This document shows, one piece after another, positions 33,884-44,511 of a stretch of 64,000 nt of DNA. The notes below the pieces were generated by a model that was not told the DNA's origin, ran no database searches, and worked only from the letters and a program-made list of their open reading frames with translations. The stretch's first letter is position 1. Each line of letters opens with the position of its first letter. Made by a program: the position numbers and the translations under genes. This DNA is from Rugosimonospora africana (GTDB lineage: Bacteria > Actinomycetota > Actinomycetes > Mycobacteriales > Micromonosporaceae): the NCBI RefSeq assembly GCF_016862975.1, contig NZ_BONZ01000081.1, forward strand, positions 1 to 64,000, read 5' to 3'.

Positions 33884-34803
33884 GGGGCGACGCTGAACAC
33901 GTACTCCTGGCCCTGCCGGAACGGCTCGGCGAACTCGAAGTTCTCGAACGACACCCCGCCCGGGATCGGCGACGTGCTCGCCCAGTAACAGGCTCTGCCG
34001 TTGGCCAGCGCCTCGAGACCGGGCCGAGGATCGTCGCACCGCCAGCCCTGGACGGCCCGGCGCCCGGTGTATTTCCAGTGCGCGCGGGTGCCCTCCGCGT
34101 AGGTCGCGGCCTCCGGCGCGGCTTCGTCCGGCGTCGCCGTGACGACAGCGGCCCCGCCGGCCCGCGCCAGCTCCGGCAGTCCGAACCGGGCATGCGCGGT
34201 GAAGCCGTCGCCGTGGAAGCCGGGCCACAGTTCACCGGATGCCACGACCCGGTCCGCCAGGTGCAGGTGGCGCAGGCGGGCGTAGTTGCCCATGGTCGCG
34301 GTGAGGGTCAGCCGGTCCAGCGGCACCGAGGTTTCCCGGCGGAACGCGGCGAGCGCCACCTCGTACGGCCGGTCGGCCACGAACCGCGCCCGGACGTACA
34401 CGTCGGATCCGTTGGCGAAGCGTTCACATCCGATGTGGACGGTCAGCCGCTGGACACCGTCGATCTCGTCGAGTACGCCTCCGGCAGGGCTGGACGGATC
34501 GCCCGGTGCGCCCGTGGGCGGCCCGTCCAGCGACCAGAACCGCTTGCCCCGCAGGTTGTCCAGCTCGCTCCACTCCAGCTCGGACAGGCCACGCTCGGTC
34601 GCCCCGGACGGTGTCGGCTCGATCGCGACGAAGTTCACCAGCCGGTCGGAGGGGTGTCCGAGATAGGGGGCGAAGACCCTGATCAGGCCACGCGGACCGG
34701 GCAGCGGCGGCAGACCGATCTGCAGACCGCGCGCGTGGCCCCAGCGCGATTCGGCCGGTACCCGGCCTGGCGGCCGTACCCACACCACGTCGGGCGCCGT
34801 CAC
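33874..34803 (-). CDS. Unrecognised protein of the D-arabinan operon
   Basis: This is a 309-residue cytosolic protein with no signal peptide and no family I recognise. It is rich in predicted beta-strands, with conserved-looking stretches [24 protein letters not shown]-like [20 protein letters not shown] and the C-terminal [24 protein letters not shown] 34803 overlaps the isomerase stop by 4 bases (GTGA), so it is translationally coupled to GH116 and the isomerase. That position suggests a role in D-arabinan breakdown or sugar processing, perhaps an unassigned glycosidase, esterase or epimerase. No catalytic motif is identifiable. Confidence 0.7.
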   Translation of the reverse strand: MTAPDVVWVRPPGRVPAESRWGHARGLQIGLPPLPGPRGLIRVFAPYLGHPSDRLVNFVAIEPTPSGATERGLSELEWSELDNLRGKRFWSLDGPPTGAPGDPSSPAGGVLDEIDGVQRLTVHIGCERFANGSDVYVRARFVADRPYEVALAAFRRETSVPLDRLTLTATMGNYARLRHLHLADRVVASGELWPGFHGDGFTAHARFGLPELARAGGAAVVTATPDEAAPEAATYAEGTRAHWKYTGRRAVQGWRCDDPRPGLEALANGRACYWASTSPIPGGVSFENFEFAEPFRQGQEYVFSVAPLD

Positions 34804-36440
34804 CGCACGCTCACGTCGCCGCACAGGTGCACGGCGAGCCCGAGTTCGCGGAAGAACGCGGCCTTCGCCACGAGTGCGTTGTCCGCGCTCGGGGCGTCGG
34901 GGGCGTAGGCGACCTGGACGTGGTTGGCCTTGTGTCGCGCCATCAACTGGTCGCGCCCGACGCCGTGGAGTACCGCGTGCATGATCGGCCACTGCGGCGT
35001 CGTCGCGTCGAGTCGCCGCCGAGTCTCCTCTGGCGGCAGCGCGGCCACGTGTCCGCGGCCGAGGTCGACGTGCAGCGCACCGTCCATGATGAACACCCTC
35101 GACCAGACGATCTCGCCGGCCTTCGACACGCCGCTGAGGGTCCCGCCTCCGAGCGGGAAGTACATCGGGGGTTGCCGCATGCTCCAGCTCTTGTCGTAGC
35201 CGCCGTTGTGCGCGGCCGGTACGGCACCGGAGATCTCAAAGACCCAGACGAACTCGCCGTCGTAGTCGTCGCCCCAGCGGATGTCGTGCAGCGTGGTCTC
35301 CGGATCGAGACCCATGGCGGTCCAGATGCGGTTGGTGACCAGGGCATCGACGGCGACGCCCTCGTCCACCTCGTTGAAGTGGGGCAGCGGCCGGCCGGCG
35401 TACAGTTCCCGGCTGCCGTCACGGGTCGACACCGGCGGCCGGTCCGCGTTGTTCAGCAGGCCCTCGGCCAGGTCGCTGGCCGGAACGGTGTCCTTGAGAC
35501 CCTGCTGGTACTGGATCCCGACCGCGTCCAGGCCGAAGTCGTCGCTGATGCGCAGCGCGGCGATGTACATCTTGAACTGGCTGTGCACCTGGGCTTCGGT
35601 GAGTTCGCTGGCGTCGTCGGAGCCGAAGTGGAAGGTGAAGCCGCGGGCATCGAGCCACTCCCGCACCGCCTGTGCCTCGTCGTCGCCGACCCGGTTCATC
35701 TCGGCCACGAGCGCGCTCTGCGACAGCCGCTCCTTGAAAATGCCGAGCGGGTTGAGTAGTTCGTCGTCGACGATGGCGTTGTACATCCCCATGCAGCCCT
35801 CGTCGAAGACGCCGATGACGGCCTTGTCATCGCGCAGCTGTTGGGCCAGCGCCACGCCGAGCTCGACCTCGGGGCGGGTGGCTTCCAGGACCGGCAGGTC
35901 GCGCACGTGGGACAGGTCGTGGGTCAGCGAGCCCTCGGCGAGCCAGGTACGCAGACCCTCGCGTGCCCACGCGTCGGTGAAGTCGGCGCTCCACAGTGTG
36001 GAGTGCGCGACGCCGGCCTTGGTCAGGCTAGCGCTGAGGTTGAGCAGACCCACCAGCCCGGGGAACTCGCCGGACCAGTTGGCGACGATCAGGATCGGAC
36101 CGCGATGGGTACGCAGCCCGGCCAGGACGTGGTGGCTGTACTGCCAGACCGCGTCGACCACGATCAGCGGCGCGTCGACCGGGATCGTCTTGAAGACCTC
36201 GATGCCGTAGCGCTGGCTGTCGATGAAGCCGTGGCCCTTGACCGGATCGAAGTCGTGCGCCCGCTGCACCGAGAAGCCCAGGTCCTTCAGCGCGGCCGCG
36301 AGGTGGGTCTCCAGCTGCTGCTGCACCGGCCAGCAGGTCACGTTGGCGCTGGGCCGCAGGTCGCCGCTGGCGACGGTGTAGGCGGTCGCCTCACGCAACG
36401 CGGGTCGCCGGGTCGGGGTGGGCATGGTGTACGAGGTCAT
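34800..36440 (-). CDS. L-fucose/D-arabinose isomerase family protein
   Basis: This is a 546-residue FucI-type isomerase (COG2407). FucI enzymes convert L-fucose to L-fuculose and D-arabinose to D-ribulose using Mn2+. The metal region DEGCMGM (213-219), the [10 protein letters not shown] segment (308-317), the [16 protein letters not shown] block (356-371) and a C-terminal [11 protein letters not shown] are present. ATG 36440 overlaps the GH116 stop by 4 bases (ATGA). Next to GH116, GH172 and GH183 genes, D-arabinose is the likely substrate. No ribulokinase is seen in the window, so the next step must be encoded elsewhere. Confidence 0.82.
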   Translation of the reverse strand: MTSYTMPTPTRRPALREATAYTVASGDLRPSANVTCWPVQQQLETHLAAALKDLGFSVQRAHDFDPVKGHGFIDSQRYGIEVFKTIPVDAPLIVVDAVWQYSHHVLAGLRTHRGPILIVANWSGEFPGLVGLLNLSASLTKAGVAHSTLWSADFTDAWAREGLRTWLAEGSLTHDLSHVRDLPVLEATRPEVELGVALAQQLRDDKAVIGVFDEGCMGMYNAIVDDELLNPLGIFKERLSQSALVAEMNRVGDDEAQAVREWLDARGFTFHFGSDDASELTEAQVHSQFKMYIAALRISDDFGLDAVGIQYQQGLKDTVPASDLAEGLLNNADRPPVSTRDGSRELYAGRPLPHFNEVDEGVAVDALVTNRIWTAMGLDPETTLHDIRWGDDYDGEFVWVFEISGAVPAAHNGGYDKSWSMRQPPMYFPLGGGTLSGVSKAGEIVWSRVFIMDGALHVDLGRGHVAALPPEETRRRLDATTPQWPIMHAVLHGVGRDQLMARHKANHVQVAYAPDAPSADNALVAKAAFFRELGLAVHLCGDVSVR

Positions 36441-38926
36441 CGATGGTCCTCCCGGAGGGGTCGACTGTTCGGTGCGAAGCGGTAGACGGTGTCGGGCAGC
36501 AGGCGAAGCGGGCCGGCGACCAGCCGGCCCCACCGCGGGTGGTGCACGCGCACCTCGCCGACGTCCAGCGCGCCGCCGAGCAACTCCAGCTCGGCGCCGG
36601 CGGGTGTCACGCGCAGCTCGCCCCACCCGGTGCCGGTGGTGAACGGCAACCTCACGTCGTCACCGCCCAGCCGTGGCCGGAACTCCAGGGTGCCGGCGGG
36701 CGCGTCGTAGTCGGCGCCGGTCAGCGCGACGACCAGCCCCCAGCTGGCCAGCGACCGCGCGTAGTGGTTGCCGCATTCGGCTTCGTTCCAGGGGTTGCGG
36801 CGGTACCCGTCGTGCCGGTCCCGGACCGCGCCGACGATCCGCAGGGCCTCGTCGACGCGGCCTTCGATGACCAGGTGCGTGGCGACCTGGTACTCGATGC
36901 CGGTCCACACCTCGTCGCAGTAGACGAACGGGATCCGCGGGCGGCCACCCCGCGGCCAGGAGCACAGCACCAGGCCGGCCTCGCCGGCCAGCGCGTAGGT
37001 GCGCTGAACGCTGTGGTGGCCGGAGAGGTCGGGCCGGAAGTTGTGCCGGTACACGGCCGTGACGGCGCTGCGCACATGCTCGGCGGGCAGCACGTACCCG
37101 ACTCCGCTCAGGTGGGCCAGTAGCTGCCCGAAGACCTGGTCGCTCAGGCAGCCGGTCCCGTACTGGTAGCGCCGCTCGTCGACGTCGTCGACGCGCTGCT
37201 CGTAGTACTCGCCGTTGAACAGCAGGGCGTCCATCCGCCGCGCGCCGCGTGCCGCGGCGTCCCGGTACCGTGTCGCGGTCTCGTCGTCGCCCAGCCGCGC
37301 CGCCATCGAGGCGGCGGCCAGCAGCGCGGCGAAGAACATCGAGTTCGCCAGCGAGTTGGGTCCGTGGAACTCGATGTCGTACGTGTTGTGCTGCTGGCTG
37401 TCCAGCACACCGTCGCCGTCGCTGTCCCAGACCGTGAAGGCGTAGTCGACGGCCCGCTTCACCCCCGGCCAGCACTCGACCAGAAGCGCGTCGTCACCGC
37501 TGAACCGCCACTCCCGGTGCAGCCGGACCACCGCGCCGAGCTGGCCGTCGACGGCCGGGTGGAAGTCCCAGGGGGCGTTGCCGAACACACTGTTGGCGCG
37601 GAAGTTCATCCGCCCGTCGGGCCGGGTCTCGTGCACGAACTCGGTGCGCCGGGCGTCGCGCTCCAGCTCCGGGAAGAGGAAGGCCGCGGCTTGCGCGTAG
37701 TTCCAGACATGCGTACACGTGCCTTCGCAGCTGCCGCTGTGGTCGAAGCTGCCCTCCCACGCGGCGAACCTGCCACCCTCCAGACGCAGGCAGGTGGTGC
37801 TGCGCAACACCACGAGGTTCGCGGTGGCCGCGTCGATGACCTGCCGCGGCAACGAACTTCCGAACAGCGCCGCGTGGAACGTCCGGGTCGACCGCTCCAG
37901 GTCGGCGAGGTTCGCGGTCAGGTGCTTCGCCACCGCCCAGGCGTCGGCGAAGCGGGTGGCGTAGTGGTTGCGCACGACCCGGTCGGCGTTGGTGTTGTCC
38001 AGGTTGATATTGCCCTGCCAGGCCCGGGGCCGGTTCGGGAAATGCCAGGTGAGGACGAATTCGAAGGCGCTGCTGCGGCCCGGTTCGAGACGGTGGACGA
38101 TGCCGAGTGAGCCGACGCGCAGCCGGGTGAACCAGTCCGGGTACGGTGGGGAGTCCAGGCTGAACTCCGTCTCCACCTCGAGCCGGCCGTCTGCCCGCAG
38201 GTCATCCCAGAAGACCTGCACCCCGTCCTGCCAGAACCCGGCCAGCCAGGTGGGTTTCGCCGTGGTCGCCGGGTCGGTCGTGGCCAGCGCGGCACTGCCG
38301 AACCGGAGGTCGTCGGGCGGCAGGTCGGTGCCGAACCCGATGCCGCGCAGGCCGGGCTCGTCGCGCCAGGCGTTGGTCGGCTGGCCGGAGTAGGTCGGGA
38401 ATCCGAAGACGTCGCGGCCGGTGATCCCGACCGGATTGGCGAGCGATCCGACGATCGTGACGTCGGTCGCCGTGGCGCCGGGGTTGGTGACCCGGTATCG
38501 CAGTACCGCACCGGGGATGCCGGAGGCGTCCGCGTCCAGGGGTACGAACGGGGTGAACGCCGTGAGACTCACCTCGACACCCAGCTGCGCGTCGTCGAAG
38601 TCGACGCACAGCAGCGGATATTCGCCCCGCATGCGGCTGCCGTCCAGCCGTGGCAGGCCGGCCAACCGTCCCGCGTCGTACCCCTGATCGCCCTCGTGCG
38701 GGCCGGGCAGCCGCGACTCCAGCACCTTCGTCACCGGCTCGGCGCCCTCGCGTGCGGTGCGGATCGCGAAGAACGTGAACGGCAGCCGCGCGCCCTTGTC
38801 CGGCCGGTTCGCCAGTTCCCAGTCACGCAGGTCGCCGCGCGCACCGACGGAGACGTTCCCGGTGCCGATGCCGCCGAGCGGGAACGCGGCCACGGTGGCG
38901 TCCGGACCGAGCAGGCGGGTGCTCAC
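36437..38926 (-). CDS. GH116 glycoside hydrolase, probable exo-beta-D-arabinofuranosidase
   Basis: This is an 829-residue GH116-type enzyme without a signal peptide. The N-terminal beta-sandwich runs to about 330 ([19 protein letters not shown] is typical). The catalytic (alpha/alpha)6 barrel contains [12 protein letters not shown] (401-412) and [13 protein letters not shown] (513-525). Asp517 is the likely acid/base, and Glu391 or Glu401 the nucleophile. GH116 includes glucosylceramidases, beta-glucosidases and the exo-beta-D-arabinofuranosidase of a Microbacterium D-arabinan system. The latter is favoured by the neighbours. GTG 38926 is used. A LacI-type operator lies 84 bases upstream. Confidence 0.85.
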   Translation of the reverse strand: MSTRLLGPDATVAAFPLGGIGTGNVSVGARGDLRDWELANRPDKGARLPFTFFAIRTAREGAEPVTKVLESRLPGPHEGDQGYDAGRLAGLPRLDGSRMRGEYPLLCVDFDDAQLGVEVSLTAFTPFVPLDADASGIPGAVLRYRVTNPGATATDVTIVGSLANPVGITGRDVFGFPTYSGQPTNAWRDEPGLRGIGFGTDLPPDDLRFGSAALATTDPATTAKPTWLAGFWQDGVQVFWDDLRADGRLEVETEFSLDSPPYPDWFTRLRVGSLGIVHRLEPGRSSAFEFVLTWHFPNRPRAWQGNINLDNTNADRVVRNHYATRFADAWAVAKHLTANLADLERSTRTFHAALFGSSLPRQVIDAATANLVVLRSTTCLRLEGGRFAAWEGSFDHSGSCEGTCTHVWNYAQAAAFLFPELERDARRTEFVHETRPDGRMNFRANSVFGNAPWDFHPAVDGQLGAVVRLHREWRFSGDDALLVECWPGVKRAVDYAFTVWDSDGDGVLDSQQHNTYDIEFHGPNSLANSMFFAALLAAASMAARLGDDETATRYRDAAARGARRMDALLFNGEYYEQRVDDVDERRYQYGTGCLSDQVFGQLLAHLSGVGYVLPAEHVRSAVTAVYRHNFRPDLSGHHSVQRTYALAGEAGLVLCSWPRGGRPRIPFVYCDEVWTGIEYQVATHLVIEGRVDEALRIVGAVRDRHDGYRRNPWNEAECGNHYARSLASWGLVVALTGADYDAPAGTLEFRPRLGGDDVRLPFTTGTGWGELRVTPAGAELELLGGALDVGEVRVHHPRWGRLVAGPLRLLPDTVYRFAPNSRPLREDHR

Positions 38927-39009
38927 CGCACGCCGCCCGGTGCGCCTTTGCTGAAGGTACCGATGTCGACACCGATCACGGCGTGGCTCAGCATGGCCAC
39001 ACCATTCCA

Positions 39010-39021
39010 GAAATCGATTTC
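39010..39021. promoter_or_regulatory. LacI-type operator, GH116 operon
   Basis: GAAATCGATTTC is a perfect 12-bp palindrome 84 bases upstream of the GH116 GTG. It matches the three other sites in the locus (consensus G[AT]AA[TC]CGATT[AT]C). It lies in the 212-bp gap between the lacI-type gene and GH116, so it probably overlaps or borders the GH116 promoter. Confidence 0.85.
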
Positions 39022-39138
39022 ACCGTCAACAGCCGACGACGGCGCCGGCTATCGCGGACAGCACCCCGTCAGCCGCCGACGACGGCGCCCCGTCAAGAGC
39101 CGACAACGCCGCCGACGACGCGGCCGCCACGCGCCCGG

Positions 39139-40101
39139 TCAGCTGGCGTGGTTGCGCAGCACCACCGTGCGGGGAGGCTGGTCGTCGCCGTTGATGCGGT
39201 CGAGCAGCAGCTTCGCCGCCGTGACGCCCAGATGCCGTGCGGGCAAGGGAATGACGGTGATCGCCATCGGTGCCATCACCGCGAACGGCAGGTCGCCGAA
39301 GACCGCCATGCCGACCGCGGGCGGCATGGCACCGCGCTGTGAGAGAACCTGCAGTGCGCCGACGCCCATGAGGTTGTTCGCCACGAACACCGCGTCGGGT
39401 GGCTCCGGCATGTCGAGCAACTCGCGCATGGCCTTGTGCCCGCCGTCCACCCGGAAGTCGGCGAACCTCAGGTAGCGTTCGTCGACCGCTCCGGCGGCCC
39501 GGACCGCGTCCCGCCAGCCGTCCGCGCGCTCGGTCGCCGTCTCCACGTCGCCCGGGCCGGTGACGCAGCCGATCCGGGTGAATCCCTGATCCAGCAACGC
39601 CCTGGTGGCCTCCCGTCCGCCCGCGCGGTTGTCCACCGTCACGGCGTCGATGTCGAAGCCGTGTGGGCTGCGATCCACCGCCACCACCGGCCGGTTGCGG
39701 GCGATCAGACCGCTCACGTCGCTGTTGTCCCCGGCCGCGGCCAGGATGACGCCGGCCATGTCCGCCCCGACCGCGATGTCGAGGTACCGGGCCTCCTTGC
39801 CGTGGTCCTCGTCCGAATTGCACAGCACCACCGAGTATCCGGCGGCCTGCGCGACATCCTCGACACCGCGCGCCATCGACGTGAAGAACGGATTCTCGAT
39901 GTCCGGGATGACCAGTGCGATCACCTGGGAACTGCGCATCCGCAGGGTGCGAGCCACCCGGCTGGGGGTGAACGAGAGGGCCTTGGCCGCCTTGCGGACC
40001 CGTCTGGCCTTGTCCGCGGAGACGTTCTGGCCGTTGAACACTCGCGAAACCGTGGCGGGCGAGACGCCGGCCATCGACGCGACCTCGTAGATCGTTGCCA
40101 T
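39139..40101 (-). CDS. LacI family transcriptional repressor
   Basis: This is a 320-residue LacI-type repressor. The HTH and hinge are intact (ATIYEVASMAGVSPATVSRVFNG then ALSFTPSRVARTLR), and the periplasmic-binding-like sugar domain occupies 60-320. ATG 40101 has GAGGAAG upstream. It sits at the centre of the sugar locus, divergent from GH172. Four palindromes of the form G[AT]AA[TC]CGATT[AT]C in the locus are its expected targets. The inducer is likely a D-arabinan-derived sugar. Confidence 0.93.
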   Translation of the reverse strand: MATIYEVASMAGVSPATVSRVFNGQNVSADKARRVRKAAKALSFTPSRVARTLRMRSSQVIALVIPDIENPFFTSMARGVEDVAQAAGYSVVLCNSDEDHGKEARYLDIAVGADMAGVILAAAGDNSDVSGLIARNRPVVAVDRSPHGFDIDAVTVDNRAGGREATRALLDQGFTRIGCVTGPGDVETATERADGWRDAVRAAGAVDERYLRFADFRVDGGHKAMRELLDMPEPPDAVFVANNLMGVGALQVLSQRGAMPPAVGMAVFGDLPFAVMAPMAITVIPLPARHLGVTAAKLLLDRINGDDQPPRTVVLRNHAS

Positions 40102-40171
40102 CGCTTCCTCAGGGGCTTGATTGCCGGCACCGCGGGCGATTGACACGACCGCGCAGTCACTCTACCTTAAT

Positions 40172-40183
40172 GAAATCGATTAC
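40172..40183. promoter_or_regulatory. LacI-type operator, GH172-GH183 operon and lacI
   Basis: GAAATCGATTAC lies 70 bases before the lacI-type start and 81 bases before GH172, between the divergent genes. It is within the longer TGAAATCGATTACA. The repressor probably controls both itself and the glycosidase operon here. Confidence 0.85.
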
Positions 40184-40264
40184 ACAGGATCCGGCCCCGC
40201 GGGCGCGGCTCCCGCGACCTGGAAGCTCCACGTCCGCCCCCCGACGACGCTGGTGGAGACCTCA

Positions 40265-41386
40265 ATGGTGTATCCCGAGCCCGGTTCGATCGCTCGACTG
40301 CGATCGGTGCAGACCCGGTCGATCAGCCCGGAGAACTTCGACGGATCGGCGGGCGGCGGCGGGCGTGCCACCGTGGGAACGGGCGCGGCCTGTGCCCGGG
40401 ATCTGGGGCCGGGCTGGAAGATCTCCCCGAGCGTGGACATCCCGGCCAGTGCCACCTTCGACCTGGCGACGATTTCCGGCGCGGGCCAGATCACTCATTT
40501 CTGGGTCACCACGCACAAGGACAACTGGCGCACGCTGCTGCTGCGGGCCTACTGGGACGGCGCCGAGGAACCCGCCATCGAGGTGCCCTACGGCGACTTC
40601 TTCTGCTCGGGGTGGGGCGAATTCGCACAGGTCAACTCGCAGACCATCGCGGCGAACCCGCACGGCGGGTTCAACTCCTACTGGCCGATGCCGTTCCGCG
40701 AGGGTGCCCGTCTCACGCTGGAGAATCTGTCCACTGTCGACGTTCGCGTCTACTACCAGATCACGTACGAGATCGGAGGCGACTACTCCGGCCTCGGGTA
40801 CCTGCACGCGCAGTGGCGGCGCAGCAATCCGCTGGAGTACCTGACGCCGCACACGATCGTCGAGGGGGTCGAGGGCACCGGCCAGTACGTCGGGACCTAC
40901 CTGGCCTGGGGCGTCAACAGCAGCGGCTGGTGGGGCGAGGGAGAAATCAAGTTCTACCTGGACGACGACGAGCAGTACCCGACCATCTGCGGCACCGGCA
41001 CTGAGGACTACTTCGGCGGGGCATGGAACTTCGACGTGCCCGGCCGCGGCTACACCGAGTTCTCCACGCCGTACCTCGGCATGCCGCAGGTGATCCGGCC
41101 GGACGGCCTGTACGCGAGCCAGCAGCGCTTCGGCATGTACCGCTGGCACCTGGTCGACCCGATCCACTTCGCGCAGCGGCTGCGCGTGGACATCCAGGCG
41201 CTCGGCTGGCGATCCGGCTGGCGCTACCTGCCGCTGCGCGACGACATCGCCTCCACGGCCCTGTTCTACCTCGACCGGCCCACCGCACGCCGGCCCCGGA
41301 CGCCCAGCGCGGACGACCTGGAGGTGCACCTAGGTAGCGCCCCGGTCCCCGACCTGGGAGCACAGCCACCGCGCCCGCCAGCCTGA
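40265..41386 (+). CDS. GH172 (DUF2961) exo-alpha-D-arabinofuranosidase or alpha-D-fructofuranosidase
   Basis: This is a 373-residue DUF2961 protein, now family GH172. The family acts on alpha-D-arabinofuranosides and alpha-D-fructofuranosides. Marks are GWGEFAQVNSQTI, NSYWPMPFREGARL, and the active-site region WWGEGEIKFYLDDDEQ then GTGTEDYFGGAWNF, with Glu225/227 and Glu247 as catalytic candidates. ATG 40265 has GGTGGAG upstream. No signal peptide, so it acts in the cytoplasm on imported oligosaccharides. GH183 follows 52 bases later in the same operon. Confidence 0.88.
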   Translation: MVYPEPGSIARLRSVQTRSISPENFDGSAGGGGRATVGTGAACARDLGPGWKISPSVDIPASATFDLATISGAGQITHFWVTTHKDNWRTLLLRAYWDGAEEPAIEVPYGDFFCSGWGEFAQVNSQTIAANPHGGFNSYWPMPFREGARLTLENLSTVDVRVYYQITYEIGGDYSGLGYLHAQWRRSNPLEYLTPHTIVEGVEGTGQYVGTYLAWGVNSSGWWGEGEIKFYLDDDEQYPTICGTGTEDYFGGAWNFDVPGRGYTEFSTPYLGMPQVIRPDGLYASQQRFGMYRWHLVDPIHFAQRLRVDIQALGWRSGWRYLPLRDDIASTALFYLDRPTARRPRTPSADDLEVHLGSAPVPDLGAQPPRPPA

Positions 41387-41438
41387 GACGGGCGGGCACG
41401 GCGAGAGCACAATGCCCGGTACAGGGAGGAGTAGCGCA

Positions 41439-42986
41439 GTGCAGAGACCCGTCCCCCGCGCCGCCGCCGGCGCCCTCATCGCCGCCGCCGTCATCGGTGG
41501 CACGACCCTCGTCGCCGCACAGCCGGCGGCGGCCACCAGCGCGCACACGAATGCCACGCTGATCGAGAAGCTCACCGGCCCGGACTCGCCCAACAACACC
41601 TACGGGCGGTGGAACGTCAAGGCCACCGACCTCGGCATCATGTGGGACGACAACGCCGGGCACGTGCTGACCGCGTTCGGGGACACCTTCGGCGACGCCT
41701 GGGTCGGCCCGGGCGGCGGTGTGCTGGGCTCCGGTGACGCCAACTGGCGCAGCAACGTCCTGCTGCGTTCCGCGGACACCAATCTCGCCGACGGCATGGA
41801 CTTCGCCAGCGCGGTCACCGGATCCGACGGGCGTGCCCGGGAGATCCTGCCGGGGCTGCACCAGCCCGACGGCACCGGTGAGGTGACGAAGATCCCCACT
41901 GCCGGCATCGCGGTCGGCAACCGGCAGTACGTGTCGTTCATGTCGGTGCGCCACTGGGGCGCGCCGGGTTTCTGGGACACCAACTACGCCCAGATCGCGT
42001 ACTCCGACGACGACGGCACCACGTGGTCCACGGCCGGTACCCCGGTCTGGAACAACCCCTCGCTGTCCGACCACTTCCAGCAGCAGTCGTTCGCCCGCAA
42101 CGGCGGATACGTCTACGTGTACGGCACGCCGAGCGGGCGCAACGGCAGCCTGTACGTCGCGCGGGTGCCCGAGGCGCAGCTGCTCACCCAGTCGGCGTAC
42201 CAGTACTGGAACGGCAGCACCTGGGTCACCAACAACGAGTCGGCGGCCACCGCCGTGGTCGGCGCGCCGGTCTCCGAACTCTCGGTGCGCTACGACAGTT
42301 ACAGCGGCCACTGGCTGATGATGTACCTGCAGGGCGAGGACATCATCCTGCGTACCGCCACCGGTCCGCAGGGGCCGTGGGGCGCGGCGCAGACCGTCGT
42401 CAGTTCGGCCGACTATCCGGGCCTGTACGGCGGTTTCATGCACCCCTGGAGCTCGGGCGGAACCATCTACTTCACGATGTCGCAGTGGGATCCGTACAAC
42501 GTGTACCTGATGAAGGTGCAGATCAACGCGTCCGGAACCATCGTCAACCCGAACCTCATGGGTGACCCGAGCTTCGAGCGCGGCGCGCTCAACACCTCGG
42601 GTACCGGCGGGTTCTGGGCGTGCGGGGGCAACTGCGGCATCGACGACTCCCACTGGGGTTACTCCGGTGACCGCAACGGCTTCGCCCGCTACAACCAGGG
42701 TTGGCAGGACGTCCACCAGACGGTTCCGGTCGCCGCCAACACCAGCTACCAACTGACCGGGTTCATCCGCACCTCGGCCAACAGCGACAACGGGTTCATG
42801 GGTGCGCGCACCACCGGTGGGGCCGTCATCAGCGAGGCGCACTACACGGCGATCGGCCCGTGGACCCGGGTCGTGGTGAACTTCGCCAGCGGCTCGAACA
42901 CGTCGGTGGTGGTGTACGCCGGAGTGTGGACCGACCACGGCGACATCTGGCTGCAACTGGACGACTTCTCGGTCGTCCGGACCTGA
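41439..42986 (+). CDS. GH183 (DUF4185) secreted endo-D-arabinanase
   Basis: This is a 515-residue secreted enzyme. Residues 1-33 form a signal peptide (basic start, hydrophobic core, PAAATS). The DUF4185/GH183 domain follows (about 38-370), with ATDLGIMWDD and FGDTFGDAW. Asp64 and Asp82 are the candidate catalytic pair. Family GH183 contains endo-D-arabinanases that cut mycobacterial arabinan. Residues 372-515 form a jelly-roll, probably carbohydrate-binding (NPNLMGDPSFERGAL to LQLDDFSVVR). GTG 41439 is preferred over ATG 41412 because AGGGAGGAG precedes it by 7 bases. Confidence 0.88.
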   Translation: MQRPVPRAAAGALIAAAVIGGTTLVAAQPAAATSAHTNATLIEKLTGPDSPNNTYGRWNVKATDLGIMWDDNAGHVLTAFGDTFGDAWVGPGGGVLGSGDANWRSNVLLRSADTNLADGMDFASAVTGSDGRAREILPGLHQPDGTGEVTKIPTAGIAVGNRQYVSFMSVRHWGAPGFWDTNYAQIAYSDDDGTTWSTAGTPVWNNPSLSDHFQQQSFARNGGYVYVYGTPSGRNGSLYVARVPEAQLLTQSAYQYWNGSTWVTNNESAATAVVGAPVSELSVRYDSYSGHWLMMYLQGEDIILRTATGPQGPWGAAQTVVSSADYPGLYGGFMHPWSSGGTIYFTMSQWDPYNVYLMKVQINASGTIVNPNLMGDPSFERGALNTSGTGGFWACGGNCGIDDSHWGYSGDRNGFARYNQGWQDVHQTVPVAANTSYQLTGFIRTSANSDNGFMGARTTGGAVISEAHYTAIGPWTRVVVNFASGSNTSVVVYAGVWTDHGDIWLQLDDFSVVRT

Positions 42987-43022
42987 CCGCGGCACCGCGC
43001 GACGAGCCGGACCGAACGCAGG

Positions 43023-43052
43023 GCGGCGGCACCCCAACCGGGGTTCCGCCGC
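43023..43052. terminator. Bidirectional terminator hairpin
   Basis: The arms are GCGGCGG-C-ACCCC and GGGGT-T-CCGCCGC with loop AACC (43023-43052), so 12 pairs with one mismatch. It sits between the convergent GH183 and dehydrogenase genes. Confidence 0.7.
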
Positions 43053-43068
43053 TCACGCCGTCACGTTC

Positions 43069-44511
43069 TCAGGACGCCGCCAACGCCGACAGCGTCGCCC
43101 GTGCGCCGTCCCGGATCAGCGAATCCAACGCCCACCGGTAGTCGGCCACGAACCGCTGGCTGTCGGCGAGGTCGCCGAACAGTTCGCGCTGCCGCAGGAA
43201 CGCCAGCGGAGACTCGCGTTGCCGGGCCGCGACGGCCATCACACCGTCGCGGCGCCGATCGACCACCTCGATCGGCGCGCCCCGCTCGTCCACCCCCTCG
43301 GCGTAGCGCGCCCAGCTCGCCACGATCGCGGCCGATCGCCGCACCGGCCCGCCGCGCTCCAGCTGAGCCCGGACGACCGGCAGCAGCCAGGTGGGGATGC
43401 GGTCCGACGAGTCGGCGCACAGGCGGGCGATGGTGTCCCGCACATGCGGGTTGGCGAAGCGTTCGATCAGCGTCTTCTGGTACTCGACCAGGTCGATCCC
43501 CACCACGGGCGACAGCGTCGGCATCGCTTCCTCGTGCATGTACCGCGTCAACAGGTCCACGATCAGCGGGTCCTGCGCCGCCTCGTGCGCGTACCGGTAG
43601 CCGAGCAGGTGCCCGAAGTAGCACAGGCCCTGGTGCGAGGAGTTGAGCAGCCGCAGCTTCATCAGTTCGTACGGGCGCACGTCGGCGACGAGTTGCACCC
43701 CGGCGCGCTCGTACGGCGGCCGCCCGGACGGGAACTCGTCCTCGATGACCCACTGCAGGAATGGTTCGGCCACCACCGGCCAGGCATCGGTGACCCCGAA
43801 CGTGGACTCGACGTGGGCGCGGTCCTCCGCGGTGATGGCTGGCGTGATCCGGTCCACCATCGAGTTCGGGAACGCCACCGAGGCCGCCAGCCAGGCGCCC
43901 AGCTCGGGCGACAGGCGGGCGGCGAACGCCGCCATCATCCGGCGCGCCACCTCGCCGTTGCCGGGGATGTTGTCGCAGGACATCACGGTGAACGGCGCGA
44001 TGCCGCGCTCCCGCCGTCGGACCAGTCCAGCGACGATGAGTCCGAACGCGCTGCGCGGGACCGCACCCGGTGCCAGGTCGTGCGCGACCGCCGGATCGCT
44101 GGCGTCGAACTCGCCGCTGGTCGGATTGAGGCAGTACCCGCCTTCGGTGACCGTGAGCGAAACGATGCGTACCGCCGGGTCGGCCAGTTGCTCGATCACC
44201 CCGTCCGGGTCGTCCGGCGCGTACCGGTAGTCGATGATCGAACCGATCTCGCGTGCCTCCTGCGTACCGTCCGGATGCTTGAGTACCAGCGTGTACCGGC
44301 AGTCCCGGGAGCGCAGGGCGTCGCGCATGGCCACGTCGCCGGGCAGCACGCCGACCCCGCACACCGCCCAGTCGTGAGCGAGGCCGGCGTTCATCAGGTC
44401 ATCCAGGATGGCCGCCTGGTGCGCGCGGTGGAATCCGCCGACGCCGAAGTGCACGATGCCCACCCGCAACGCGGCCCGGTCGTACCGCGGGTGCTCGACG
44501 GGGGCGGTCAC
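43069..44511 (-). CDS. Mannitol dehydrogenase family polyol dehydrogenase
   Basis: This is a 480-residue NAD(P)-dependent long-chain polyol dehydrogenase. The N-terminal motif FGVGGFHRAHQ (22-32), TVTEGGYCLNPTSGEF, FTVMSCDNIPGNG and the catalytic-region LLNSSHQGLCYFGHLLGY (Lys in ELMKLRLLN) are all family hallmarks. Members act on mannitol, D-arabinitol or fructuronate. In this locus D-arabinitol or a pentulose is plausible. GTG 44511 overlaps the permease stop (GTGA). It is the last gene of the importer operon. Confidence 0.88.
   Translation of the reverse strand: MTAPVEHPRYDRAALRVGIVHFGVGGFHRAHQAAILDDLMNAGLAHDWAVCGVGVLPGDVAMRDALRSRDCRYTLVLKHPDGTQEAREIGSIIDYRYAPDDPDGVIEQLADPAVRIVSLTVTEGGYCLNPTSGEFDASDPAVAHDLAPGAVPRSAFGLIVAGLVRRRERGIAPFTVMSCDNIPGNGEVARRMMAAFAARLSPELGAWLAASVAFPNSMVDRITPAITAEDRAHVESTFGVTDAWPVVAEPFLQWVIEDEFPSGRPPYERAGVQLVADVRPYELMKLRLLNSSHQGLCYFGHLLGYRYAHEAAQDPLIVDLLTRYMHEEAMPTLSPVVGIDLVEYQKTLIERFANPHVRDTIARLCADSSDRIPTWLLPVVRAQLERGGPVRRSAAIVASWARYAEGVDERGAPIEVVDRRRDGVMAVAARQRESPLAFLRQRELFGDLADSQRFVADYRWALDSLIRDGARATLSALAAS

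Noticed and set aside
40265-41386. GH172 gene read as part of a fructan pathway with the mannitol-type dehydrogenase.
   Set aside because: Some GH172 enzymes act on fructofuranosides, so this is possible. The joint presence of GH183, GH116 and a FucI-type isomerase fits D-arabinan better.
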